From assembly GCA_949128115.1 (NCBI GenBank), contig OX421964.1, forward strand, positions 45,920,601 to 45,984,600: a stretch of DNA of 64,000 bases, in the 5' to 3' direction. The translations under genes and the position numbers were made by a program. How positions within the stretch are numbered: position 1 is the stretch's first letter; each line of letters opens with the position of its first letter. Under the pieces are notes generated by a model. The model worked only from the letters and a program-made list of their open reading frames with translations. It was not told the origin of the DNA and searched no databases. Origin of the DNA: Anaspis maculata. Lineage: Eukaryota > Arthropoda > Insecta > Coleoptera > Scraptiidae. This document shows, piece by piece, positions 1 to 12,071 of this stretch.

Positions 1-1
1 G

Positions 2-805
2 CCAGAACCAAGAGATTCTCGCTTGGTGTACCCAGCTCCGATCAGCCCCGAGTACGCCCCGCAAACTTGGCACAGAAGCGTGGCACCTCTCTACCCTCCA
101 GCGTATCACTTCATGCCATACCACCAGCAGTACCATCACGAATACATGCCGCCATCGCCGTACAGTGACAGTTCTCTTTCACCACCGCACCACGTTCACC
201 AGCAACCCCTGCAGCCGCTAGCCCTCCGCCCCACGGCCTACCTAATCGACCAGTCTTCACTAAGTCCAAACTCTTCCACCACGTCACCGCCGCCACAAGC
301 GACAAACACCTCCCCCGAAGATCTCTCCGAAAAGAGGCGCCAAGGCATCCGCCACCAGTGCCCCGACTGTGGAAAATCCTACTCGACATTTTCCGGCCTG
401 TCCAAGCACCGCCAGTTCCACTGCGCTGCCGGCGACGGACCCAAAAAGTCCTTCAGTTGTAAATATTGCGAAAAAGTGTACGTTTCCTTGGGCGCCCTGA
501 AGATGCACATCCGCACCCATACGCTACCCTGCAAGTGCACGATCTGCGGCAAGGCGTTCTCCAGACCTTGGCTGCTCCAAGGTCACATCAGGACGCACAC
601 GGGAGAAAAACCTTTTTCCTGCACGTACTGCAACCGAGCCTTCGCTGACAGGTCCAACCTGAGGGCTCACCTGCAGACCCACTCGGACGTCAAGAAATAT
701 TCCTGTCCGAGCTGCAGCAAAACCTTTTCGAGGATGTCGCTGCTCACCAAACACGCCGAAGGAGGCTGCACAGGTGGGCCGATCATGCCAGAGAAAATCT
801 ACTGA
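2..805 (+). CDS. Snail/Escargot-family zinc-finger transcription factor, 3' exon (5'-partial)
   Basis: This is the last coding exon of a nuclear DNA-binding repressor of the Snail family (snail, escargot, worniu). The reading frame is already open at base 2, so the N-terminus, including any SNAG domain, lies upstream; the TTG at 23 is not a real start. Counting from base 23, residues 1-97 are rich in Pro, Tyr, His and Ser. PEDLSEK at residues 98-104 fits the PxDLSxK CtBP-binding consensus. Five C2H2 fingers follow: [20 protein letters not shown] (111-130, ending in the family's HC), FSCKYC (145-), [10 protein letters not shown] (170-), FSCTYC (198-) and [16 protein letters not shown] (226-241). 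The first and last fingers are characteristic of the family, and the ending HAEGGC is also typical. The exon is GC-rich compared with its surroundings and ends in TGA. Which paralogue it is cannot be decided without the N-terminus. Confidence 0.95.
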   Translation, partial: PEPRDSRLVYPAPISPEYAPQTWHRSVAPLYPPAYHFMPYHQQYHHEYMPPSPYSDSSLSPPHHVHQQPLQPLALRPTAYLIDQSSLSPNSSTTSPPPQATNTSPEDLSEKRRQGIRHQCPDCGKSYSTFSGLSKHRQFHCAAGDGPKKSFSCKYCEKVYVSLGALKMHIRTHTLPCKCTICGKAFSRPWLLQGHIRTHTGEKPFSCTYCNRAFADRSNLRAHLQTHSDVKKYSCPSCSKTFSRMSLLTKHAEGGCTGGPIMPEKIY

Positions 806-1175
806 AAAATCCAAGCCGTTCCTCTAGACCAGTATTTCAACGTGCCTTGAACCAAGACTGAAAATTTGCGGCGCTTTTTTGTACAAAAACACTCTAGCAA
901 ATAAGACAATTCTTAATATATTATGATGCGTGTCGTATTCTTCACGGTAACAACAACCAAAAAAAATTCTCGTCTCGAATACGAGTCGCACAATCTAGTC
1001 ATAAAGGAGATCTCGAATCTCTGAAAAATGTTATAAATATTACTATTATGTTACGCCATTGTACAGTGCCTTATATTTAGAAATTGTATTACTACAACAC
1101 AGATTTTTATATTATTTACTATTATTATTTATAATAAAAAAATGTGGAACGTTCATGTATGGTGTTTTAATAATC
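806..1175 (+). promoter_or_regulatory. 3'UTR and poly(A) signal of the Snail-family gene
   Basis: The AT-rich sequence after the stop codon holds no other gene. AATAAA at 1133-1138 is followed within about 10-30 bases by a G/T-rich stretch (GTGG, then TATGGTGTTTT), the usual downstream element. Cleavage around 1150-1165 would give a 3'UTR of about 350 bases. This is inferred from sequence signals only. Confidence 0.7.
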
Positions 1176-2589
1176 AATATTCCGGTTATGGCCTTTTAAA
1201 AGTCGAGCTTTGATTCAACAATCCAGGCTTTGTTGTTATTGTTCCATATACAGAAACGCATATCGGAGAGTTCATTTGCAAGAATGACTGTGAGATATTG
1301 TGGTGCATTTTTCAAAAGTGTGGATGTAGGTACTACGTCTTCTTGGGAGATATCATCAGGTAGGTATAATGTGTACCGTAAGCAGTATTAAGCCTTTTTC
1401 CAGTGTAAAATTTCGATGCGTGACTTTACTATTAGAGAGCAATACAGTGTTACACATTGTAAAGTAGGTATATGGATGGATGGATGGATGGAAAATAATT
1501 AATGAGAATAATGTTTGAAAGATGATGGAAACAGTTCTCTGACTAGATCAGTACCTATGCTTAACAATGACGGTTTATTTGTGTTGAGTTACTAGTCCTG
1601 TAAACAGTTATGTGCTTTGTAATTAATTTGGTTCAGTTTCTTTCGGATGCTTGAAATTGAATAGCGTATGGAAAAATTGAACGCGATCCGTAAACAACAT
1701 CAGTACAATTACCTTTTTAGTTCCCATCATAAGGACGTGATACTTCCAAGTGTAAGTATCTTCATTTACAATATACAATTCACTTATATGGAATATTTGG
1801 ATAAACGAAAATATTTAGTGACGCTAGATGTCGCTACTGCAGATAAACTCCAGGTCTTGACAATTATATGCAAGTATTCAAGTACCTGCTTGCCTACTTC
1901 GAAACTTACTAGCAATAGTAATAATTATAATAATAGTATAGTAGTAGTGCACTTCCTGGTATATTGCGAAATTAATATTCACCTAACCGTTCGTTGGTGT
2001 TCAGGGGTATAGCATACCTCACATTACGACCTCTGTTTGGAGCAAAAAATCAAAATTAGAATAACTAGTCAAGCCACCAGTAGCCCCTCCCCTTAGTAGC
2101 TTCATATGATCATATTTTATGTAGAATCATCAGTTGAAACATGTTTTGACAAGTGAGATTTGTTGACAGCTTTCCATGAGGTTTCAGTTTGAAGTAAGAG
2201 CTGTTTAGAGTCGGTTTCATTTTGTTCGTTGACTTCAATTTATTAGTTTGGTTGAAGTTTTATGTTTACTGAGATTGAATTTTGAATTGTATCTCGCTTG
2301 TTAGGTGGAGATACGGTGTGTATTTATTGAATCCATAACTATGAATTAAAGTCTGAAACTTATCTATTCAGTTCATTCAAATTAGACCGTGGTTTAGTAA
2401 GTACAATGTTTTCTGCTTTTTGTGTGCTCGTAGAAAGATGCACTAGAAGAGGAATGTTTACAAGAAATACCTAAATGACAATGAGAATGAAAATGAACGA
2501 ACCTAGGAGGGCTGCAAAGTTATATATTTACATGAGGGCTGGGAAAACCCCCACGCCTAGGTGAGTACGGCGGGAGACATCCTTGGGCG
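1176..2589. other. Intergenic, no recognised gene; short GGAT microsatellite
   Basis: AT-rich sequence without a convincing ORF. A (GGAT)n tract of about five units lies at 1473-1491. The 114-codon open frame at 1668-2012 shows no domain and looks like chance. Confidence 0.5.
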
Positions 2590-3635
2590 GGAGCCAGTCG
2601 TAAGCCCGACAGACGTAATCCCGACACCTTAAAATCCCGACAGCCTAAATCCCGACTCCCCATTACGCCGACAGGGTCGAAATCCCGACAACGCCGAAAT
2701 CTCGACAGTCCGACAGTGGCGTAACTTCAAAATTGGGGGCCCCCCGCAAAAATTCCGAGGGGGGCCCGGGCTTTTTTTTTTGTAATAATGGGGAACTGGT
2801 CGTCCAAATCGCCCCTTTCTGTGCGGCCAACCCGGAAATTTTTTTGACGGTACAAGCACGAAGAAAGTTTTTAGAAACAAATTCAAATTCACTCGCATTT
2901 CGCATTTCCACCATATCGGCCAAGTTCAATAAGCTCAAGACTTCCAATAAAGAATTAGTAGAAGTATACCTAGTGCAAAGTTTCGCCAAGTCGGAGCCTA
3001 TGTTAAGCAAGGTGGATCCATTTAGGACATTTCAGGGGCTGAAAAAATTCTAAACAAAAGTAAGATTTTAATAAATTGCGAACTCGTAGCTCGCAGCTCA
3101 AACAAACAGCCGAGTTTGAGGGCCCCAAAATGAATTTTAGGTACGCATAAACCTTCCCGATTGAATTTTTCTTCAAACACAGACTACTTGGGGGCCCCAT
3201 AAAATCTCAAAAAGTTTGGGACCCCCCCGCAATCGCGGGGGCTGCGGGTACCTAGTTACGCCCCTGCAGTCCGATATCCCGACAACGCCGAAATCCTGAC
3301 AGACAAAATCATAATAAATAAATAAAATTCATAAAGCCTGTCGGTATTTTGAGTCTGTCGGGATTTTGGGGCTGTCGGTATTTTTGGGCTGTCGAGATTT
3401 CGGGGCTTTCGAAATTTCGTCTGTCGGGATCTCGGGGCTATCGGGATTTCATCTGTCGGTATTTCGGAATTTCGGGACTGTCGGAATTTCGGGGTTGTCG
3501 GGATTCCGTCTGTCGGGATTTCCGCTTTGTTGGGATATCGGACTGTCGGCATCTCGGCCTTGTCGGAATTTCAACACTGTCGGCGTTATCAGGTGTCGGA
3601 ATTTTAGGCTGTCGAAATTTCAGACCGTCAGAATA
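2590..3635. repeat. Inverted array of degenerate GTCGGGATTTC units
   Basis: The left arm (about 2600-2713, continuing at 3275-3312) reads as repeats of CCCGACAGCC/AAATCCCGAC. The right arm (about 3335-3630) carries many copies of the reverse complement, CTGTCGGGATTTCGG. Order and spacing mirror between the arms, for example GGATATCGGACTGTCGG on the right against CAGTCCGATATCCCGAC on the left. This makes it a foldback structure rather than two independent arrays. The left arm is split by a hAT element at 2714-3266. Units at about 3340-3490 have no left partner and look like later tandem growth. No coding function is visible. Confidence 0.8.
2714..3266. mobile_element. Non-autonomous hAT element (553 bp)
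   Basis: The ends are CAGTGGCGTAACT and, in reverse complement, CAGGGGCGTAACT. They are flanked by identical 8-bp copies of CAGTCCGA (2706-2713 and 3267-3274). An 8-bp target duplication and a CAG-type terminus are hAT hallmarks. The interior has G/C homopolymer-rich ends and no transposase. Removing the element restores the interrupted inverted array. Confidence 0.9.
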
Positions 3636-4950
3636 ACAATGTGATTCAATTGTGGTGATGTAATACAGAGTGTTTCGAAAAAATGCAAAAAAATTTGCGA
3701 CACCCTGTATATGGCACGAAATAGAAAATTATACTTGACATGTTCAGAGACTACGGAAAAAATTGTTTCAGGAAAGTTTTTTTTCTGAATTATCGCGAAA
3801 AAGAAGTTATTTATAGGGGGTATCAGTCTCGCGTGAACACGCTGTACCAACTAAACCACCGTCCAATTTGAATAAACAAGTCAAGTTTTATGCGTGCACT
3901 TTCACCTAACAAGCAAGATACAATAGGGTAGCTCCCGGCCCTCTTCATGCGAGGGAAGCATGCGCCGGTTTTTTGACAGATAGCAATCGCAGCTTGACAG
4001 TTGACGGCGAAATCTTTGGACAAAAACGTCAAACAGATTCAATAAGAGAGAGAGTTAGGTTAGTGGTTTACGATAAAGTGGCAAGAAAAGTGTCATAATG
4101 CAAGAAATCGAAGGCTTGTGTGAGAGCAAACAAGCATTGTGCGTTCGGTGGTTGTTTCAGTGACACGCGATACGTTTTTGTCGACACAAGCACCATCTAC
4201 TGAGATATGGGCAAGCTAAACTTCATTCTTGTCATTTGTCCGAGGATTTTTGACAGTCGGCAGTCGATCGTCGGCGCATCCCAGATCGCCGGTCAGGTGG
4301 GTGATCTGAACATGCGCCTTTGCGCCTTGCATACGACAGTGGATGGAAACATCTCTATTCACCAACCATGGGGTGGAAAATGATTATTTGAATTTGGTGC
4401 TCGTTTTTCCTTTCAATCTAATATGTTTACCTAATGAAGGAATCAACTCCTTCCACTTTCTTGGCCTCCCACCAACATGGAAGGGAAAGTATTTGGATTT
4501 CTGGATTCTGGATTCCATTTTGGGGAGTCGGTGGAACACAGTTTCACCTGGCACGTAGGCCTCATTATTGAGCCCATTGTACCTCTTTTCCAGACTAGCC
4601 GGACTCACCGAGCCGCAATGTGGTGCCTGGATGTTTGATGGTCGGTCCATCTAAGCACTGGGGCCGACAAGCATACGGTTGACCTCAACTTCGTCTTTCA
4701 CCCCCGGACCCACAGGTGCGGATGTCCGATACATCCTCGCTCCCTGCGCCGGTGTTCCTGACTTCGTCCGCCCCCCAACCACGCTGCCAGTTATCCTCTA
4801 CACATTGCCGTACCGCCGGCTGGAGGCATGTATGTATGCTCGGTGGGTTTGTCTAAGACCACCCGAGGAGGAGTTTCAGACCGGCTTCGAATCAGATGAA
4901 AGACGCCTAGTCACCCATCCAACTCTTGGCAGCGGCCAACGTTGCTGCAG
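3636..4950. other. No gene recognised
   Basis: A short inverted pair TACAGAGTGT (about 3664) and ACACCCTGTA (about 3701) resembles the ends of ACAGGGTGT-type elements but is only about 50 bp across. From about 4250 the sequence becomes more GC-rich. It runs into an (ATT)n tract at 4957-4981, without a supported ORF. Confidence 0.4.
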
Positions 4951-4956
4951 TCGAGT

Positions 4957-5335
4957 TATTATTATTATTATTATTATTATTAAATGTCTTTATTGAAATA
5001 TATTCCATGTAGAGCGAAGTTCAGGTGGGCAGGACTTAACCTTGCCCTCTGTTCTTCCACTTAACTCTACATAGGAACCTAAAAATAAACAATGAATATA
5101 ATTCACAAAAAATAAATGAATTCCAAGCGTGATAATAATACAGCAAATAAAATGTTATGTGTAGTATTCACAGGTAAAAGATGCACGAAGAGAAACAGGT
5201 CTAAAAATTTCAGAATGCAGAACACTGACTCTCAAATAGCACATTAAATAAAGCATCACGAAAAGATTTTGCAGAGTGAAAAACGGAATATCACCGACTG
5301 GAACAGCCTACTACACGCTACGCCCTCCTCGGGTA
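4957..5335 (-). mobile_element. Probable LINE 3' end with (TAA)n tail
   Basis: Read on the minus strand, an untranslated-looking stretch ends in CAATAAAGACATTT and then (AAT)n (4957-4981 on the plus strand). A polyadenylation signal followed by a short tandem tail is typical of several LINE clades. No reverse-transcriptase motif is present, so the clade is unknown. Confidence 0.4.
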
Positions 5336-5419
5336 AGTATTGTAATCGTGCAGCAAAAAGTTAAAATATTTCAACGGATACATACATTTTGAGGTACCCC
5401 AAGACGATTGAGAACATTT

Positions 5420-5880
5420 CTCCAGAATGATGTCTGTTTGTGGGATTGTGGGTGTGTATGTGGATGGGTAGGTGTGCTTGTAATCTTACGCAATAACCAC
5501 CGAACCGTTGATATGATGGATTTGAAATTTGATATGCAGATATCGCTTTGCTGTGTAATGAGCCCACTTGTTTTTGGCTGACATCTGTCAAACAGAACTG
5601 TCCCTGTCAACAAATGACAGAAGCTTTATCTATCTCACGGAACTTGATTGCAGTGTGTCATTTGGAAGCTTCTGAGAAACTGTATTTAGAACAGTTGGGA
5701 GCATTTCTTCATCTGTCATCTGTCAAATAATGAAAAAATGTCATAGTGTGAAACTTCTTCATTTGATTATTCAAAATCTATCCCATACATTAAAACCAAA
5801 TTCGGCAGGAAGCAACACAATAAAAGAGTCAAATCAGGTCTGCACTTTGAGTTTTCCACTGGAGTTTGAAAACCAGTCAG
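5420..5880 (+). mobile_element. Fragment of the 1.2-kb GCCCAGG family (family M)
   Basis: This stretch matches the middle of the three full copies at 29399, 43044 and 54979. It has a GT-rich tract, then the shared block containing CTGACATCTGTCAAACAGA, then ATTATTCAAAATCTAT. No terminal repeats remain, so it is a truncated relic. Confidence 0.75.
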
Positions 5881-6908
5881 ACTTGGCTGTTCACTTGGCT
5901 TTCGGTCCATTTAATTTCCTTGGCAAACAAGCCTGTGAGCTATGTTACATCGTATCTATGTCAAACTACAAACTGGTGACTGATGCAGATATCGTTATGT
6001 CTTCTTACGTCGTCTTCTTGTGCCGTTGAAGGCAACAGTGGGCCCCGTTCCTTCGTATTTCAAAGCGTCGTTTGGGGCTCCGATAATTCCCTTGTTACGT
6101 TTTCTGTAGCTTTTACAACTCCAGTATACCAGGTGATCAGAAAATCCTAATCTCAAAAATCTTCACAATTAGCATACAGAATGTCTTTCTTTGGAAAAAC
6201 TTTCGAAGTTTGTTTGCTTTGAGCTTTGCTGGTTCTAGAAATTTCAAGCTGCTTGATAGGGCGATGTGACAAATATCAATACAAAAATCAACTCACAAAA
6301 TTTCATCCCAATCCATTTGGTTGTTCTAAAGATACGGCTCGCAAAAAATTCTACGAAATACATTTATCATCCTGACGCTTTGAAACAAAAAGCGTTAGAA
6401 AAATTTAAAAACCAGATCCTGGTTCGCCTAGAAAGACTAGACCATACCCTTGAGCTATGTCTATTTGGTGGTGAATCACCCAGTATAGGGTTGGTTAAAA
6501 GGTATCCCGAAATTGATGGCGAGAAAATTTACCATAGAGTCTTGAAATGATGTTATGAGATTAGCTGGTGGTAGCTCTTTTCAATGGACTTGTTTCTTGT
6601 CACTTCTGTCATTTATCTTTTGAACCGTTGGTGAAAATTATTTTGGGGACACCCTGATAGATTAGAGATACCGTTGAGGTACTTGTGACATGTAAAAATG
6701 AGAAATGAAGGCATGAGAAACTCTCAGACGTCTCACCTTGATGACCAAAATAAAGTGCGATTTTTATGATATATTCAGTTGACAATTCAGCTAAGATAGA
6801 TTGTGTTTGAGTTTTTGTTAAGTGACAGAAGAGGAATTTTTTGTGGATCATCCAACCCGAGTGAGATGTTTGTTTTGTACTCACCTACCTATATCCCGTT
6901 AATTTTTT

Positions 6909-7094
6909 ATTTTCATTAGAATGACTTTTTGGAGAAAAATCACAAAGTCACAAAGTGAAGTTGGAGCGCTGGGAGAATACAGCTGATGGCCGCTGATAGT
7001 TTCACTCCAAAACTTTGCAGGTGCCATCAGCTTCAGTCGTAGCCACGTAGCTTGTCAATTTATTTTTACTCGAAAAAGTCATTCTACTGAAAAT
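6909..7094. mobile_element. Small hairpin MITE (186 bp)
   Basis: The left end ATTTTCATTAGAATGACTTT pairs with a right end whose reverse complement is ATTTTCAGTAGAATGACTTT. The flanks do not show a clear target duplication, so the superfamily is left open. No ORF. Confidence 0.7.
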
Positions 7095-9265
7095 GAAATG
7101 TGAACGAGATATACTCCCAGTCATCAGATTTGATGGTGTTTGAATATTTTTGGTCATTTTTGAAGATTGGGTTCACAGGTCACTAAGCTGATGCTTGGGC
7201 AGGTTATCTTTTGAAATAAAAGAACAGTGAAAATTAATTGTATCTTTGTTTTTTCAATCGAAATCCAAAGAACTAATCTAAATTAACAAGGAGGAATTCC
7301 GAAAGCGCTGTTGGCTTGATAAAAGTTGATAAATTAAGCAGCTCTTTCCGTGTATCACCTTACAACACCATCGAAACGTATACACGACCTCTAGGACAAT
7401 ACAGGAACCATTTTTCAGCAACCATCACACAATTTGGTTGCTGGCATAAATTTTCCGGGTCAAGTGGAGATTTAGCATCTCGCCTCTCAACGTACCATAC
7501 CAAACAGGAAATGTCTTGAGCGTCAAGTTAAGAGTAATGAATGAGCGATTTCTGTTTTTGGGGTTCCATTCTTCTTCTTCTTTCTTTTGCTGGTACCTAC
7601 CTACCTCTGGCAAGTGACTGTGTCAGCGGATCTCCCACGTACCCAGGTCCCACCTGGCGCAGTACTCATTGTAATTTAGTCACATTAATTGGACTGCTTT
7701 AATAGGTGAATATAGATAGAGGTCTGCATTGTATGTATACATACACTACAGTTCTTGGTAGAAGTTCGTGACCTCGTGTGTGGCGCATGTTTTATTAATG
7801 ATCTGTGTACTCATTGTTAGCAGTTAGCTAACATCGCCTGTAATTTGTTAAAAAGGTATATGTGTCTTTATATGTACAATTATGTGCCAGCCGCGCGACT
7901 CGCGGCTGTATGACATAAATGCTGGTGAGCTCTGTAATTGGAAACCTCGCTCTATATAAGGTCCACGATTTTTCGGATCCCATTCGAAAAGGTAAATTGA
8001 ACCCAGTCCAGTTCTGGTTCACGTGAAATCGTATATGCATGCAATTCCTGTATAAATAGGCATATAGCAATACTTGTCCTAATGCTCAGCATATACAGCC
8101 AAGTTTATTTCCAATCGTACTGCATAAAATACATATTTGAGAGGTGTTAAAATCGGCAGGTAGGCTAGGAACTTGATAAAATGGTCTTATATGGGTTTTA
8201 ATGGTCATTAAAAGGTAATGAGGTACAAGTTGTTCCGAGACTCAGGACCCTACTGAATTACTGTTAGGATGAAGAGGAGCTTTAGCATGTTTCTGCGGCC
8301 CCTCCCGAGCGAGCTGAGCAAACTCCAAGAAGTCATTTAAATGCGAAAACATATTCCTAACCCTGACCTATTTGGCCTTTGTTGCCGCTTCGATTAACTG
8401 CTCGGGCCAAAATACAATTTGAATTTGCAAATGAGACATGATCTGTTGAATGGAGCGTGTGTGGTTTTTTGCTGAAGAAGGTGCGCCGCAAGGTGGGCAC
8501 GCTGACATCGCAATCAATGAACGTCTTCCCAAGACACTTGTTCCAACTTTGCATAATACTCCACGTCCACCACACCACCACTACCACCATCGGTCGACCA
8601 TGCATCATGCCATTGCCTCCTCTTGATTTTTGCCTGTGCTCCATTAAGGATTAATTGCGATGAGTCACCCTTCATTAATTCATAGTCGTGGGTAATAATA
8701 ATGCAGAATCGTAGGCAGGTGAAATTAACAAATAACCTGTTAGAAAACTGTAAGAGACTGCGCGCCTCGCTCCTCCTCTGTAATCCCAGCAGAATATAAC
8801 GTCGTCGTGAAATTACCATCAATCAAGAGATATTAACTTTCTTTAAGTATGATATACGGTTATGTGCGATGTGTGGTGTTGGTTTGAATGGGGAAAATGG
8901 ATTTTGATGTGGCAGGTATATGATAAAGGCGAATGAGTATGATCGCTTTCAATTCAGATGGAGTATAATCACAAATTATGAAGGGATTTCGAATCAAACA
9001 TGGTCGCTTTTGCGATTTTCCACGGAGGTAGATACCTACGATGGCGATTTTAGCTGAAGGTTCTAACTCGCAGAGATAAGCCAAAAATCCGTATAATTCG
9101 GAATTCGAGAGCTGTTCGAGAGCAAATTCCTATAAAATAATAATTCAGCAGTTTGCAGTAGCTTACCTACCGACTTTGTGAGAATCAAAAAATACAGGTG
9201 AACTTTTAGTGGAAGGAGTGCTAAGGCTGATAATTCTGAATGAGGATACCTACACTGAATAACTC
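7095..9265. other. No gene recognised
   Basis: Mostly AT-rich sequence with short chance ORFs. A CCACCA-rich stretch lies near 8565-8590. No terminal repeats, splice-bounded exon or domain was found. Confidence 0.4.
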
Positions 9266-9472
9266 TGCCTGTGGCAATTGCTGAAAGCGAATTGAGTGGT
9301 CTAGTGAAGCGACTGGTCGTAGCCGATCCCAAACCCGGTAAAGAAGAGGTTGGGGCAACGGGATAACTACCCGTTCCTGTAAAACCTTACAAGTTGTGGA
9401 ACCAAATATTGAAGACTCGAAGAAACTGGTCCATATTTCAATAAGGATGGCCACTCACTGCAAACGAAATAT

Positions 9473-9637
9473 ACAAAAGACTTGGTTTTTTGATCATGGA
9501 ATATCCAAAGCCTCTTGAAACCTGGCGCAGTACCAATGTTAATGGAAGACATGAAAAGAATAAAAGCCGCGATAGTAGCAATGCAAAAGGTAAGATGGCC
9601 TAATCAAGAAAAGCTAGAGGCACTCAGAAAAAGCATA
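9473..9637 (+). pseudogene. LINE (RTE-type) endonuclease, piece 1 of 4
   Basis: The plus-strand translation contains SWNIQSLLKPGAV followed by MLMEDMKRIKAAIVAM and VRWPNQEKLEALR. This is the N-terminal core of the apurinic-type endonuclease of LINEs (WN.Q.L...G, then I.A.QE.RWP). The catalytic Glu of the QE.RW motif is Lys here (QKVRW), and a TGA stands at 9491-9493. The piece stops abruptly at a foldback insertion at 9638. The likely 5' UTR begins somewhere after about 9270. RTE-type is the closest fit by eye. Confidence 0.75.
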
Positions 9638-10687
9638 CCGGGTGATCATTTGAAAACTATCCACCTGCAATAACTCCCGATTTCTACTCAATATTTTTTC
9701 GAGCAAGAACAGGTCGATTTTTATATCGAGGGGGACATTTGAAACATACATTGGCACATTTTTATCCTCAGCCCCATCGCCCCCACTTACCCCAACTTTG
9801 AAATTTAAAATGACACCACCTACCTTTGCGATATATCAAATTCAAGACAAATTAATTCTCTTTCTGAAAAAAATACTTTCAAAATTTGTTACCCAACCCC
9901 CCTTCTCCCTAAAAATTCTCTGAGTGACCCATTTAATATTCTGGACCCCTCAACTCTCTTTAGTTTAGTCAGCTTCATCCCAAATAGCATTGAAGAAGAT
10001 AATTTTCGGTGCAAAAAGTGCCACCCAAATTCACCCCACTGCTCTCCCCCACCTCAACTTCAAAATTTTACAAAACACCACCTACTTTGTGAAACATCAA
10101 ATTGAAGGAAATTGAATTCTCTTTCGGAAAATGATTTTTTGGAAATTTTCAATCCCTTCCTCTTTAAATTGGACATATTTGAAGTATTTTAGGAGGGAAA
10201 TGGGGGTTCTATTTTTTTTTTAAATCTTCTTCCAAAAAAAACTTCAATTTCCTTTAATTTGATATATCACAAAGTAGGTATTGTCATTTTGAATTTTTAT
10301 GGTCAAGTGGGGGGAGCGAAGAAATGAATTTGGGTGGCATTTTTTCCATTGAAAATTTTCCCTTTTGATGTTGTGCAGGATGACGTTGACTGCATTGAAG
10401 AGAATTGAGAGGTCAAGAATATTGAATTAGTCACTCAGGGAATTTTAGGAAGAAGGGGGGTGGTGTAAAAATTTGATAAATATTTTTTCAGGAAGAGAAT
10501 TGCATCTTGTTCAGACTGATGTATCGCAAAATAGGTGGTGTCGTTTGAAATTTCAAAGTTGGGGTGGGTGGGGCGAGGGGGCTTACGATAGAAATTCGCC
10601 AATGTATGTTTGAAAACCATTAGGGCCTGGATTTTTTTTTTCAAGTAAAGTAATATTTGCTAAGGTATTCTTAGTAAAACTTGTCTC

Positions 10688-10833
10688 ACCTCGGGCTCCA
10701 CCAAACTTTCAACGCAGTAACTTCATCACTCTGATATAGTAACCAAGCAACTGGCCATCCTATTGGCTGGTGCATAGCAACTATCAGCGTGATAGATTTA
10801 ATCTGCTCTTGAAATTTTGGTGGAACCCGAGGT
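10688..10833. mobile_element. Hairpin MITE inside the piggyBac copy
   Basis: ACCTCGGGCTCCACCAAACT at the left pairs with a right arm reading in reverse complement ACCTCGGGTTCCACCAAAAT. The arms are about 55 bp, with imperfect pairing inward. The target duplication is unclear. It carries no ORF. Confidence 0.7.
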
Positions 10834-11162
10834 TAGTAAGGAAAATATGCATATAATGGTTTTTTTCTCATAGTTTTGGATGGTGGGGGTGGGAAATGGT
10901 GTGACCATATGGTCACGCTAGGCTTTAAAGGTATGGAATTAGTCAATAATAGATATGTCGAGAAACGTTCAACAATTATTGATTATTTATTAAAATGATG
11001 GAAAAACTGAACGATTGTGAAACATCTAATAAAAAAACATCAGTGTAAAGAGTGATAGGGAACCGAACAAAGAATACCGAGTTCAATTTTACACTTTCTG
11101 CATTGTTGTCGTCGTCGTTTGTTGACCGTTGCTGCTTCTATCAGATGTCTTGACGATCTTAT

Positions 11163-11650
11163 CTAACATTTCTTGAAACTTGTCCATTGGATGGACGTCC
11201 ACTTTTTTTGGTAGGATTTGGTACTTTCCAAGTTAAGCTCTGGCAATCTCTCGTCGAAGTATAGCTGCAAAAAATTGCAGCTAGCGTTCGTTATAAAGAT
11301 CCAGGCGTTTTGAACAGAGATACCGAATGTGAAGATACCGAGCCAAGTGAATATACACCACCACAATTTTTTTCCACGTACTCCAATCTTATAATTCCAA
11401 ATGTCAGCGTCCCTCTGATCAGTCCCTCCCATGTATATATTATTATATTCCTCAATCAGGTGAGATATTCCAATTTTTTCTTCTGAACTCTCGAATATCT
11501 GCTAACTAACTAATGATGGTGGATAAACTCCATGGACTGTTGAAGCAACAGTGACAACAGAATTGTCCATCCAACGGGCAACTACAAAAGGCTTAGATAT
11601 CGAGATTGGCCAAGGCATAATCCAATTCTCAATTACTCAAAAAGTTGTAT
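11163..11650 (-). pseudogene. piggyBac transposase, C-terminal half
   Basis: The minus-strand translation gives ISKPFVVARWMDNSVVTVAS, then IEEYNNIYMGGTDQRDADIW, then IGVRGKKLWWCIFTW and VQNAWIF. In piggyBac transposases the MGG.D...D segment holds the third catalytic aspartate, and the K..WWP.FTW...VQNAW region closes the catalytic core; both are recognisable. The first two aspartates are missing because the segment linking this to the N-terminal fragment is deleted or decayed. Stops occur before about 11600, so it cannot encode an active enzyme. Confidence 0.85.
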
Positions 11651-11735
11651 GGGTGTCATGTTCTCATAAATAGAATGATTTTGTTCCGGGGAATTTTCAT
11701 TTGTTCGTAAAGGTAGATCTTGATATTTTCCCATG

Positions 11736-12071
11736 TCAATTTTGTAGGAAGCAGATGCCGTCGAAGTTCACTGAGTGGTAGATTGTCCTCTTCGCCAAAA
11801 TCATCAAATGTCCCGATATTCTTTCTCCACTTCTGAGAACAGCTCCTGCTCCAGCAGGCAACTGTCTACCAGATAGATTTTCTAGATGACTTCCACCGTC
11901 CTCTTCACTGGAATCTTCATCTGCTTGAACCGCATTTTCTGAAGGTTCGATAAAAACATCTGTGATGTCATCGTCCCAGAAATCATCGTCTTCCAAAATG
12001 TCTGCTGATACTTGGACACTTAAGGCTCGGTTGTAATAAAAAAAAAAGGAAACATAGTTTGCAGGGAGCAA
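11736..12071 (-). pseudogene. piggyBac transposase, N-terminal acidic region
   Basis: An acidic stretch (ILEDDDFWDDDITDVFIEP, then ADEDSSEEDGG) is followed by HLENLSGRQLPAGA. The DEDS.DEDGG...L.G.QL.A arrangement is the typical start of PGBD-like transposases. It lies upstream of, and on the same strand as, the C-terminal fragment, as expected for one gene with an internal deletion. Confidence 0.75.

Noticed and set aside
3335..3630. Regularly spaced short repeats resembling a CRISPR array
   Set aside because: Units are degenerate, spacers are not unique, the array is part of an inverted repeat, and the genome is eukaryotic.
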